This document shows positions 37,949-45,796 of a DNA stretch of 45,796 nucleotides, piece after piece. The notes under the pieces are model-generated. The model did not search any database. It was not told the origin of the DNA and saw only the letters and a program-made list of their open reading frames with translations. Within the stretch, counting starts at the first letter, position 1, and every line of letters begins with the position of its first letter. The translations under genes were made by a program, and so were the position numbers. Source of the DNA: Cyclobacteriaceae bacterium (GTDB taxonomy: Bacteria > Bacteroidota > Bacteroidia > Cytophagales > Cyclobacteriaceae); NCBI GenBank assembly GCA_020436125.1, contig JAGQYK010000024.1:1-45796 (forward strand). Reading direction: 5' to 3'.

Positions 37949-39346
37949 ATGAAAAGAAAATATTTATCACTGATCCTGTTGGCTGGTGTGATGTCTTGCA
38001 ATGTGCTGGACCAGGAACCACAGGTAGAGATATCAGATCAAACGGCATTTAGTAATGCCAAGTCCGCAGAAGCAGCCCTTGCAGGATTGTATAATCAATT
38101 GCAGGATGTTGACTATTATGGAGGATCGTTTATACATCAAACAGAATGCGCAAGTGATATTTCACAAAGTGTAGGGACATGGGATTTCTACAGGGAGTTG
38201 GATACTTACTCAGTTGATGCCAGTAATCAAGAGATTACAGAGTTCTATGAAAGGGCATACAAAGGTGTAAACCAAGCTAACAGTATAATAGCCTATCTTC
38301 CTGATATTACTGACCTAACTGATGAAAAGAAGAACAACTATATCGGTCAGGCTTACTTCGTCAGAGGTTTAATATTCTTTGATTTGGTAAGAACATTTGG
38401 AGGTATACCTAATGAATCCGGAAAATTCGGAATAGCATTACCTCTAGAACCAGTAACGCAGATTGATGAGACTATCTATTTATCAAGGGCGACAATTGCT
38501 CAATCCTATGAGCAGGTAAGGACTGATCTTGAAACTGCACTTAGTCTGTTACCAGAAAGTCAAGGAAGTGACGGAGCAAGCAGAGCAAGAGCAGTTAAAG
38601 GAACGGCACGTGCTTTATTGAGCCGTTACCATCTTTATATGAAGGAATATGATGAGGCCATTAATTATGCCACTCTGGTTATAGATGACCCTCGTTATGT
38701 ACTTGAAACTTCATATGAAGCAATCTTCTCCAGTAAGTTAAGCACAGAATCTATTTTCGAATTGTCTTTCGACAATATCGATCAAAGTGATGTGAGGTAC
38801 TGGTATTTCCCAGGAGCACAAGGTGGCCGTGGTGAATTAGCCGTTCATGAAGACTTCGTTACAGAAATTGAAGCCAATACGGATGATGTACGAGGTACAA
38901 TGTTCGGATTTGACGCCATACAAGGCGTTTACTATCCAACAAAATACAAAAAGGCGAATGACGATGATAACGTTCATATTCTACGCATAGCCGAAATGTA
39001 TTTGATTCGTGCAGAAGCTCGCGCCATTAAAGGGTATGCTGGTGCTGAAGACGATTTAAATGAAGTACGCAACAGAGCTGGCGTTGCTGACTATAGTTTC
39101 GGAGTAGACGGTGACTTACTTGGTGCTATTTTAAAAGAGAACAAGTTCGAATTTGCATTCGAGGGTCACAGATGGTTTGATCTGATACGCACAGGCAATG
39201 CGCTAACCGCTCTTGCATCAGTTAACAGAAAAAACTCTGCTGCACCTGTATCACTTGACGATCCGGATTATTTAGTGTTTCCAATTCCTCGTGATGAAAC
39301 ACTCTCTAATCCAAATATTGATCAAAATGATGGATATGGAAACTAA
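37949..39346 (+). CDS. SusD/RagB-family surface nutrient-binding lipoprotein
   Basis: 465 residues. Lipoprotein signal with GVMSC (Cys17). Family features are the N-terminal AALAGLYNQLQDVDYYGG segment, the helical tetratricopeptide-like core (YFVRGLIFFDLVRTFGGIP), and the C-terminal EMYLIRAEARA and EFAFEGHRWFDLIRTG segments, all typical of RagB/SusD. It forms the lid of the SusC transporter upstream, 45 bases away. Ligand unknown. Confidence 0.95.
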   Translation: MKRKYLSLILLAGVMSCNVLDQEPQVEISDQTAFSNAKSAEAALAGLYNQLQDVDYYGGSFIHQTECASDISQSVGTWDFYRELDTYSVDASNQEITEFYERAYKGVNQANSIIAYLPDITDLTDEKKNNYIGQAYFVRGLIFFDLVRTFGGIPNESGKFGIALPLEPVTQIDETIYLSRATIAQSYEQVRTDLETALSLLPESQGSDGASRARAVKGTARALLSRYHLYMKEYDEAINYATLVIDDPRYVLETSYEAIFSSKLSTESIFELSFDNIDQSDVRYWYFPGAQGGRGELAVHEDFVTEIEANTDDVRGTMFGFDAIQGVYYPTKYKKANDDDNVHILRIAEMYLIRAEARAIKGYAGAEDDLNEVRNRAGVADYSFGVDGDLLGAILKENKFEFAFEGHRWFDLIRTGNALTALASVNRKNSAAPVSLDDPDYLVFPIPRDETLSNPNIDQNDGYGN

Positions 39347-39370
39347 GATTTAGTCCATATCTAAAAAATA

Positions 39371-39402
39371 AAAAAAGGCTGCTCTAAGAGCAGCCTTTTT
39401 TT
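39371..39402. terminator. Strong bidirectional terminator
   Basis: AAAAAAGGCTGCTC-TAA-GAGCAGCCTTTTTTT, a perfect long stem with A and T tails, between convergent susD and the yihY-like gene. Confidence 0.9.
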
Positions 39403-39416
39403 ATTTCATCCTCCGT

Positions 39417-40424
39417 TTACTCAGGCTCCTGCCCCACCTGATTTGCTAGTCGCATTTGCCGTTTGTGCATCTCGATGGCCTCCAATTTTATTCCTCGGTG
39501 AAGGCTTGCATTTATTTCATATCCGTATAAAAGCACTACTGTAATCAGTTGTACCCATATCATCAATGCAATCAGAACACCAATAGAACCATATACTTTA
39601 TTATAAGTGCCAAAATTAGTAATGTAGTAGGAGAACAAATATGATATACCCAGAGTGCCTAAGGTCGAAATAAAAGACCCAATGGAAAAAAAACTCCAAT
39701 TGTAATGTACAGCTGGACCAAAATAATAGACAAAGGAAATCGCTAAAAAGAAAACGATGAATATGACAAGGAACCTTAATGCAAGTAGCATGTAAATAGT
39801 ATAGTCATCAAAGTCAAAATTGCTGAATTCAGATAGGTTAGCAGTGACATAATCAATGGCCAACTGACCAACAACCAGGAGGGCAACAGCCAGGATAACT
39901 ACAATGGCCAGCATAAAAGTAAGACCAGTGGCAGTGATTCTCATTCTGATCGCCCCTCTGCGTTCTACGGTCTGGTAACATGCATTAAATGCGCGCATCA
40001 ATGCCATCATCCCATTTGTAGACAAGTACAATGCAAACAAAAATCCGAATGTCAATAGGCCACCTCTTTGATTACTAATGATATCAAACACCGTAGAGGA
40101 TATTACTTCATACATGCTTGGTGGAAGCATCTCACCCATAAATTCCATGATGCTATTTCTGTTTACTTCAGGAAAGTATCTAGCTATATAGGGGGTAAGG
40201 GTGAACAAGAAAATAACTGCAGGAAAAATAGCTAGGATAAAATTGTAGGCCACTCCATTGGCTCTATTTATAAGGTCATCTTTGGCAATATTCGAAATGA
40301 ATATTTTTATAAACCGATAGAGCGATAAGTTATGATACCTTTTGAATCTCACCCTCTTCATCCAACCTCGAATCAGAATGAGTGAAGGAAATCGTAAAAT
40401 CCATTTTCTTATTGTAAAATTCAT
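39417..40424 (-). CDS. YihY/BrkB-family inner-membrane protein
   Basis: 335 residues with six membrane segments. The family start IANDDLINRANGVAYNFILAIFPAVIFL-like segment is present as DDLINRANGVAYNFILAIFP, followed by LSTNGMMALMRAFNACY and the late YKVYGSIGVLIALMIWVQL-type segment. Long misnamed ribonuclease BN, its function is still unclear; a transporter role has been suggested. It overlaps the thioesterase gene upstream by 4 bases (ATGA) and closes the mltG-thioesterase-yihY operon. Confidence 0.9.
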   Translation of the reverse strand: MNFTIRKWILRFPSLILIRGWMKRVRFKRYHNLSLYRFIKIFISNIAKDDLINRANGVAYNFILAIFPAVIFLFTLTPYIARYFPEVNRNSIMEFMGEMLPPSMYEVISSTVFDIISNQRGGLLTFGFLFALYLSTNGMMALMRAFNACYQTVERRGAIRMRITATGLTFMLAIVVILAVALLVVGQLAIDYVTANLSEFSNFDFDDYTIYMLLALRFLVIFIVFFLAISFVYYFGPAVHYNWSFFSIGSFISTLGTLGISYLFSYYITNFGTYNKVYGSIGVLIALMIWVQLITVVLLYGYEINASLHRGIKLEAIEMHKRQMRLANQVGQEPE

Positions 40425-40828
40425 TTAAAAAAAGGTTCAAGCACTTTATCAAAAGCTTCTGGAGGTTTACAGGGTCGACCGCTAGTCTTATTGATAAATA
40501 CCAGCATTGTTTCTCCCTGATGAATCAGCTTACCAGCTTCGTTAAAAATTTCATATTCAAAACGAATGCGTACACCAGGCTTATCTCTAATTGTTGTTAC
40601 AATTTTAAGTCTGTCGTCATACAATGCAGGGGAAAGATATTTTGATCTGTTTTCTAATACAGGCATCATCACCCCCATTTCCTCCAGTTCCTTGTACGTC
40701 ATACCCAACTGCCTGAGGCTCTCCACTCTGGCTACTTCAAAATAGGAAGCGTAATTACCATAATAGACATAACCCATTTGATCGGTTTCGCCATAACGTA
40801 CGCGCACATGGGTTTCAGAAATGTACAT
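40421..40828 (-). CDS. YbgC/FcbC-type acyl-CoA thioesterase
   Basis: 135 residues, one hot-dog fold. The active-site motif is RYGETDQMGYVYYGNYASYFE with catalytic Asp16, as in 4-hydroxybenzoyl-CoA thioesterase and YbgC. It cleaves acyl-CoA or acyl-ACP; the substrate is unknown. Its ATG overlaps the stop of mltG by one base (TAATG), and its own end overlaps the yihY-like start by 4. Confidence 0.9.
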   Translation of the reverse strand: MYISETHVRVRYGETDQMGYVYYGNYASYFEVARVESLRQLGMTYKELEEMGVMMPVLENRSKYLSPALYDDRLKIVTTIRDKPGVRIRFEYEIFNEAGKLIHQGETMLVFINKTSGRPCKPPEAFDKVLEPFFK

Positions 40829-41883
40829 TATTGATTGCGTAACGCCCTACCCTTTCTTTGTTCAATTGTCAGTGCCCGTTGATAGTTCCTTGCATTGATT
40901 AAATGCTGACTCAGGCTTGAACTAAAATTATGATACCCAGAGAAATCCTCTTTAGCACACATATAAATATAGTTATGTGACTTTGCATTCAATACAGCAT
41001 CTATAATTGCTATTCTTGGCATATTGATAGGACCAGGAGTAAGTCCGGCATGCTTATACGTATTGTAGGGAGAGTCTACCTCTTTATGCTCATTGAGGAC
41101 TCTTTTTAAGGTAAAGTCTCCAACAGCATAGACCAAAGTCGGATCAGCCTGTAGCGCAATATCTCTTTTTAGTCTGTTAAGGTAAAGACCAGCAATAGAT
41201 GGAGCCTCATCATCTTTTACAGCTTCGGCCTGAACAATCGATGCCAGAATGGACACCTCAATGGGTGATAGCCCTAGCGAGTCTGCTTTTTTTATCCGGT
41301 TATCATTCCAAAATCTTTTGTATTCTTTATTCATTCTCTCTACTAAATCATCAGCCGAGATATTAAAATAAACCTCGTAGGTATTAGGAATAAACATGGA
41401 AAGAATATTATCACTGTTGAATCCTTCCTTGTTTGTAGCTATGAATTCATTCAAGGCACTATAAAATTGCTCCGAGGTGATGCTTAAGTTTTTCGTAATT
41501 CGCTCTCCTAATTCACTAATTAAGCGCACATGTGTAAATGTGATATTTACCGGCTCCTGAATACCTGCCCTAAGTATTTTTATAGCCTGAAGGTTGGTCA
41601 TGTTTTTTCGAAGATGATAGCGACCAGGCTTAATGGACTTATCGTAATCATAAAGTCTGGCAAGAAAACTAAACGACACCATATCATTTACAAAATTGCC
41701 ACGAGCAAGATTGTCCTGCACTTGCCTATAGGTAGCACCTGACTCAACTATGAATAACCGATCATCCCTGTCGACAAGGATGTTAGGCGTATAAAAAATC
41801 TGATAGGCATAAAAAGTAAACGTGATCAAGAGTGTCGACCCAACCAAAAACAGTATCAACTTTTTCTTTGGCACTTCATTCAT
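40828..41883 (-). CDS. mltG: Endolytic murein transglycosylase MltG
   Basis: 351 residues. One N-terminal membrane anchor (LILFLVGSTLLITFTFYAYQIF), then a LysM-like domain (FIVESGATYRQVQDNLARGNFV), then the YceG catalytic domain with VSILASIVQAEAVKDDEAP, which contains the conserved glutamate region, and LYLNRLKRDIALQADPTLVYAVG and NTYKHAGLTPGPI. MltG cuts nascent glycan strands and sets their length. First gene of the three-gene minus-strand operon. Confidence 0.93.
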   Translation of the reverse strand: MNEVPKKKLILFLVGSTLLITFTFYAYQIFYTPNILVDRDDRLFIVESGATYRQVQDNLARGNFVNDMVSFSFLARLYDYDKSIKPGRYHLRKNMTNLQAIKILRAGIQEPVNITFTHVRLISELGERITKNLSITSEQFYSALNEFIATNKEGFNSDNILSMFIPNTYEVYFNISADDLVERMNKEYKRFWNDNRIKKADSLGLSPIEVSILASIVQAEAVKDDEAPSIAGLYLNRLKRDIALQADPTLVYAVGDFTLKRVLNEHKEVDSPYNTYKHAGLTPGPINMPRIAIIDAVLNAKSHNYIYMCAKEDFSGYHNFSSSLSQHLINARNYQRALTIEQRKGRALRNQ

Positions 41884-42051
41884 GAGCTAGCTGTAATAAT
41901 ATTAACGTTCTTTACAAAAGGCTAATAACGCCTTTTGGTTCATCTTGACATTGAAATAAGCGATTCAAAATTACAAAATTGAGGTGTAGCCACTTCCTTA
42001 AATTTTTAGAATTTAAATCCTATTGTCAGATTGGATATATTTATCCACCAT

Positions 42052-42681
42052 ATGGCCGCTACTTTTCTTCCCATTCACTCCCAAAATCCTGAACCGAGAA
42101 AGATTGCTCAGGTTACAGAATTGCTGCAAAATGGCGGAATCATTGTGTATCCCACGGATACTATTTATGGAATCGGCTGCGACCTGACCAACCGAAAATC
42201 AATAGAGCGGCTTTGCAAAATAATGGATGTAAAGCCTCATAAGCTTGACCTCTCATTCATTTGCAATGATCTAAGTCATATCTCAGAATACGTAAAGAGA
42301 ATAGATACACCTGTTTTTAAGATACTTAAGAAATCACTTCCTGGTCCATTCACCTACATTTTTGAATCCAGCACAAAAGTGCCGAAAATCTTGAATGTAA
42401 ATAAAAAGACTGTCGGTATCAGGATACCGGATCACCCCATTCCCAGAGCATTAGTAGAAAAACTGGGCAATCCATTGATTACTTCATCCATTAAAGATGA
42501 TGACACCATAAAAGCCTATACCACTGACCCAGAAGAAATCTATGAGGATTTTAAAAATGAAGTTGATCTGGTAATTGACGGGGGCCCAGGTGGCAATGTT
42601 CCCTCAACTGTAGTGGATTTCACAGGATCATCTCCATCCATCATTCGAAATGGGCTAGGAGATTTTGAATTATATCTATGA
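42052..42681 (+). CDS. YrdC/Sua5/YciO-domain protein
   Basis: 209 residues from ATG 42052; a TTG at 42031 is in frame but the ATG fits better. YrdC fold: [17 protein letters not shown], then [43 protein letters not shown] and the SxIK segment. Relatives make threonylcarbamoyl-AMP for the t6A base of tRNA. The [13 protein letters not shown] stretch is closer to the YciO branch, whose activity is weaker or unclear, so I leave the gene symbol open. It overlaps the WbqC-like gene by 4 bases. Confidence 0.88.
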   Translation: MAATFLPIHSQNPEPRKIAQVTELLQNGGIIVYPTDTIYGIGCDLTNRKSIERLCKIMDVKPHKLDLSFICNDLSHISEYVKRIDTPVFKILKKSLPGPFTYIFESSTKVPKILNVNKKTVGIRIPDHPIPRALVEKLGNPLITSSIKDDDTIKAYTTDPEEIYEDFKNEVDLVIDGGPGGNVPSTVVDFTGSSPSIIRNGLGDFELYL

Positions 42682-43313
42682 CAGCACTTGTTGATCTCCA
42701 CTACCTACCTAGCCTGGAGTACTTTACCGCTATACTAAGTGTTGAAAAAATTATAATAGAAAAGCACGAACAATATGTTAAGCAAAGCTATCGGAACAGA
42801 TGTTATATCAACACAGCGAATGGCCTACTAAAACTTGTAGTTCCTGTGACTGCAAAGCATAGCAAAGCTTTGGTTTGCGATGTGAAAATTGATAAAAACG
42901 GAAACTGGCAAAACAACCATTGGCGTGCCATTTCTTCTGCCTATGGTAAAGCACCATTCTTTGATCACTATGGCGATGAACTCCATGATATTTTATTCAA
43001 AGAGCATCATTTTTTATATGAACTTAATATGGAATTGCTGTCATTCTGTCTGCAAAACTTGCAAGTATCGCTATCGCTGACAGAAAGTACCTCCTATCAA
43101 AAAGTACCGCAAAATGATATAACCGACCTTCGATCCATTATAAACGCTAAAAAGCCACATTCGGATAGTGATTACTATTTACCTGTGCCTTATCTACAGG
43201 TTTTTGGCAATAAGTTTGCATCCAACCTTAGCATTATAGACTTGCTGTTCTGCGAAGGGCCCAATGCGATTCAAATTATTAAATCATCCATGAAGGGTGA
43301 TTTGAACAAATAA
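42678..43313 (+). CDS. WbqC-family protein
   Basis: 211 residues with the WbqC-like pattern: [24 protein letters not shown] at the start, then [22 protein letters not shown], a histidine region ([20 protein letters not shown]) and the ending [28 protein letters not shown]. WbqC relatives are found in polysaccharide gene clusters and as single genes in Bacteroidota; biochemical role not settled. It is coupled to the YrdC-like gene by an ATGA overlap and is 127 bases upstream of clpC. Confidence 0.85.
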   Translation: MTALVDLHYLPSLEYFTAILSVEKIIIEKHEQYVKQSYRNRCYINTANGLLKLVVPVTAKHSKALVCDVKIDKNGNWQNNHWRAISSAYGKAPFFDHYGDELHDILFKEHHFLYELNMELLSFCLQNLQVSLSLTESTSYQKVPQNDITDLRSIINAKKPHSDSDYYLPVPYLQVFGNKFASNLSIIDLLFCEGPNAIQIIKSSMKGDLNK

Positions 43314-43440
43314 AAATCGATTGTTGTTTTTAATCGTATACACCAAGAAAAGGCTTGAAAATCAGGTTACAAACCAAGGTTTCGTACTTTGATTAATCAA
43401 CCCTAAAACTTTACATTTACACAAACGGAACCGCTTAATA

Positions 43441-45796
43441 TGGAAGCTAAATTTTCTAACCGGGTAAAAGAAGTAATCTCGTTGAGCCGGGAAGAAGCAC
43501 TTAGATTGGGTCACGACTATATCGGCACAGAGCATTTGCTCTTAGGTATGGTACGTGAAGGAGAAGGAGTGGCTGTAGGCGTACTCAAGAAATTGGGTGT
43601 GCCATTGGATGAACTTAGAGGGGAAATTGAAAAAGTTTCCAAGAGCACTGCCACACATGATGTTAAAAATTTAGCCAACATCCCTTTGACCAGAGCTTCA
43701 GAAAAAGTGCTTAAGATTACTTACTTAGAAGCTAAAATTTTCAAGGCACAACTGATAGGAACTGAACATTTATTGCTCTCCATCCTACGCGACCCTGATA
43801 ACCTTGCTACTCAAATATTGAACAAGTTCGATGTAGCCTACGATGTTGTTAAGGAAATGCTGGAGTATCAAAGTGACCAACCTCTTGCCTCTTCTGATAC
43901 CGATGACCCAGATGAGGATTCATCAAAAATGTTTGGTGGAGGTACTGGAGCAGGAGGATCAGGCAAGGAGAAAAAAGGTGCGGAAAAATCTCGTACTCCT
44001 GTTTTAGATAATTTCGGTAGAGATCTTACAAAACTTGCAGAAGACAATAAACTTGATCCTATTGTAGGACGTGAAAAAGAAATAGAGCGGGTAGCTCAGA
44101 TTCTCAGTCGCAGAAAGAAAAACAATCCAATTTTAATTGGAGAACCTGGTGTGGGTAAAACAGCCATTGCGGAAGGCCTAGCCTTGCGCATTATACAGAA
44201 AAAAGTATCTCGTGTCCTTTTTGGAAAGCGCGTTGTTACATTAGATCTGGCATCTTTGGTTGCCGGTACTAAATACCGTGGCCAGTTTGAAGAACGCATG
44301 AAGGCAGTAATGAACGAACTGGAGAAATCTGCCGATGTTATTTTGTTTATAGACGAGTTGCACACTATTGTAGGTGCAGGTGGTGCATCGGGCTCTCTTG
44401 ACGCGTCTAACATGTTTAAGCCAGCACTTGCTCGTGGAGAAATTCAGTGTATTGGTGCTACAACCTTGGACGAATACAGGCAGTATATTGAAAAGGATGG
44501 TGCACTGGCCAGAAGATTCCAAATGGTAATGGTAGATTCAACCACCGTAGAAGAGACCATTGAAATTTTGGACAATATCAAAGATAAATACGAAGATCAT
44601 CACCACGTTAATTATACAAAAGAAGCCATTGATTCTTGTGTGAAACTATCCGATCGTTATATCAGTGATCGCTTTCTTCCAGACAAAGCCATTGACGTTT
44701 TAGACGAGGCTGGCGCAAGGGTTCACATGAACAATATTCATGTGCCTGAAGAAATTTTGAAGCTGGAAAATGCGATTGAGGATGTAAAGAAGGAGAAGAA
44801 TCGTGTGGTAAAAAGCCAGAAGTACGAAGAGGCTGCCCAGCTGCGAGATAAGGAAAAGAAATTGATCGAGCAGATGGACATTGCGAAAGCAAAGTGGGAA
44901 GAGACTACAAGAACTGAAAAATATACCGTTACTGAAGAAAATGTCGCAGATGTTATCGGTATGATGACAGGCATCCCTACCAATCGTATTGCGCAGAAGG
45001 AAAGTAACAAGCTGCTTGGCATGTCAGATGAGCTGAGTGGAAAAGTGATTGGGCAAGAGGAGGCAATTCAAAAGTTGACTAAAGCAATTCAACGCACACG
45101 CGTTGGATTAAAAGATCCAAAGAAACCGATAGGATCATTTATATTCCTCGGACCAACCGGTGTAGGTAAAACTGAGTTAGCCAAAGTGCTAGCTACTTAC
45201 TTATTTGATAAGGAAGAGTCTTTAGTAAGAATAGACATGAGTGAGTACATGGAAAAATTCTCTGTATCCCGACTTGTCGGAGCACCTCCTGGATATGTGG
45301 GTTATGAAGAAGGTGGTCAGCTTACTGAAAAAGTGAGAAGAAAGCCGTATAGTGTTGTATTGTTGGATGAAATTGAAAAAGCGCATCCGGATGTATTCAA
45401 CATTTTATTGCAAGTGCTCGATGATGGGATACTAACAGATGGATTGGGTAGAAGGGTAGACTTCAGAAATACAATCATCATTATGACTTCCAACATTGGA
45501 GTTCGCGATTTGAAAGATTTCGGATCTGGAATTGGTTTTGCTACAAAAGCAAAGCAATCCAATGAAGAAGAAAACATGAAGAGCACTATTCAAAATGCTT
45601 TGAAGCGTGTGTTCAGCCCTGAGTTTTTAAATCGCTTGGATGATGTAATCGTATTCAACTCATTGCAACGTGAACAAATACACAAAATCATTGATCTAAC
45701 CTTAGGTAAGTTATTTGTTAGAATCACAGCGCTGGGTTATAGTGTTGAAATGACTGATAAAGCAAAAGATTTTCTAGCTGAAAAAGGATATGATCA
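43441..45796 (+). CDS. clpC: ClpC-type Clp protease ATPase, C-terminus cut by window edge
   Basis: 785 residues are visible from ATG 43441. Two Clp-N repeats (about 1-145), an acidic/glycine-rich linker (about 150-180), AAA module 1 with Walker A GEPGVGKT (about 233), a UVR-like middle segment (KYEEAAQLRDKEKKLIEQM, about 458-476), and AAA module 2 with Walker A GPTGVGKTELA (about 570) and LLDEIEKAHPD. It unfolds substrates for ClpP. The middle M-domain with the UVR motif marks ClpC rather than ClpA or ClpB. The adaptor gene clpS is at 1464-1763. The end lies outside the window. Confidence 0.95.

Noticed and set aside
43351-43391. Promoter of clpC with TACTTTG
   Set aside because: The box is one base short of TAnnTTTG and the only upstream TTG is 27 bases away.

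Overview
The window looks like chromosomal DNA of a Bacteroidota member, probably of the Cytophagales type. The evidence is a SusC/SusD outer-membrane pair, promoters of the TTTG-N19-TAnnTTTG type, an IntDOT-like tyrosine recombinase, a CzcA protein fused to its outer-membrane factor, and the YbgC/MltG/YihY and YrdC/WbqC neighbourhoods. The taxon is inferred from gene content and no rRNA is present.

Layout. (1) 1-6568 is core chromosome: a partial aspartate aminotransferase, recR and clpS on the minus strand, a sodium:solute symporter, two tandem-duplicated small secreted proteins, an alkyltransferase-like protein and a secreted Ig/cadherin-like protein. (2) 6569-6653 is an intact tRNA-Ser(UGA). 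(3) 6642-33957 is an integrative mobilizable element of about 27.3 kb, inserted at the 3' end of that tRNA. Its 14-bp tRNA tail is repeated at the far end, where a terminator that probably belonged to the tRNA is now stranded. (4) 33958-45796 is core chromosome again: a response regulator, SusC/SusD, YihY, a thioesterase and MltG on the minus strand, then YrdC/YciO, WbqC and a partial ClpC.

The element has three blocks. The left block carries the integrase and what looks like defence cargo: a small protein plus nucleotidyltransferase pair, an ApeA-like HEPN protein with an unknown partner, and a 611-residue protein ending in a HEPN-type R-x4-H motif. The middle block is the mobilization and replication backbone: a relaxase with a second gene nested in its 3' end, MobC, a likely oriT, a membrane protein with a C2H2 finger, a primase, a winged-helix-like protein and an excisionase-like protein. 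No conjugation (tra) genes are visible, so transfer would need a helper.

The right block (18194-33701) is a large metal-handling cluster. It starts with an ArsR/CadC-like repressor behind two operator copies, a MerT-MerP fusion, a GDCCVxC protein, a CsoR-family regulator lacking the canonical metal ligands, and a CPxC thioredoxin-fold protein. Two repeats follow of an unusual trio (secreted HMA protein, MerT-like membrane protein with a CC pair, outer-membrane barrel), then a third HMA protein with an NHL-repeat lipoprotein. A CzcA-CzcC fusion, a CzcB adaptor, a NicO/RcnA-like permease and a zinc/cadmium-type P-type ATPase complete it. No mercuric reductase is encoded. I regard the mer-type uptake parts without MerA, combined with a repeated outer-membrane/periplasm/inner-membrane trio and efflux pumps, as the best candidate here for an undescribed system.
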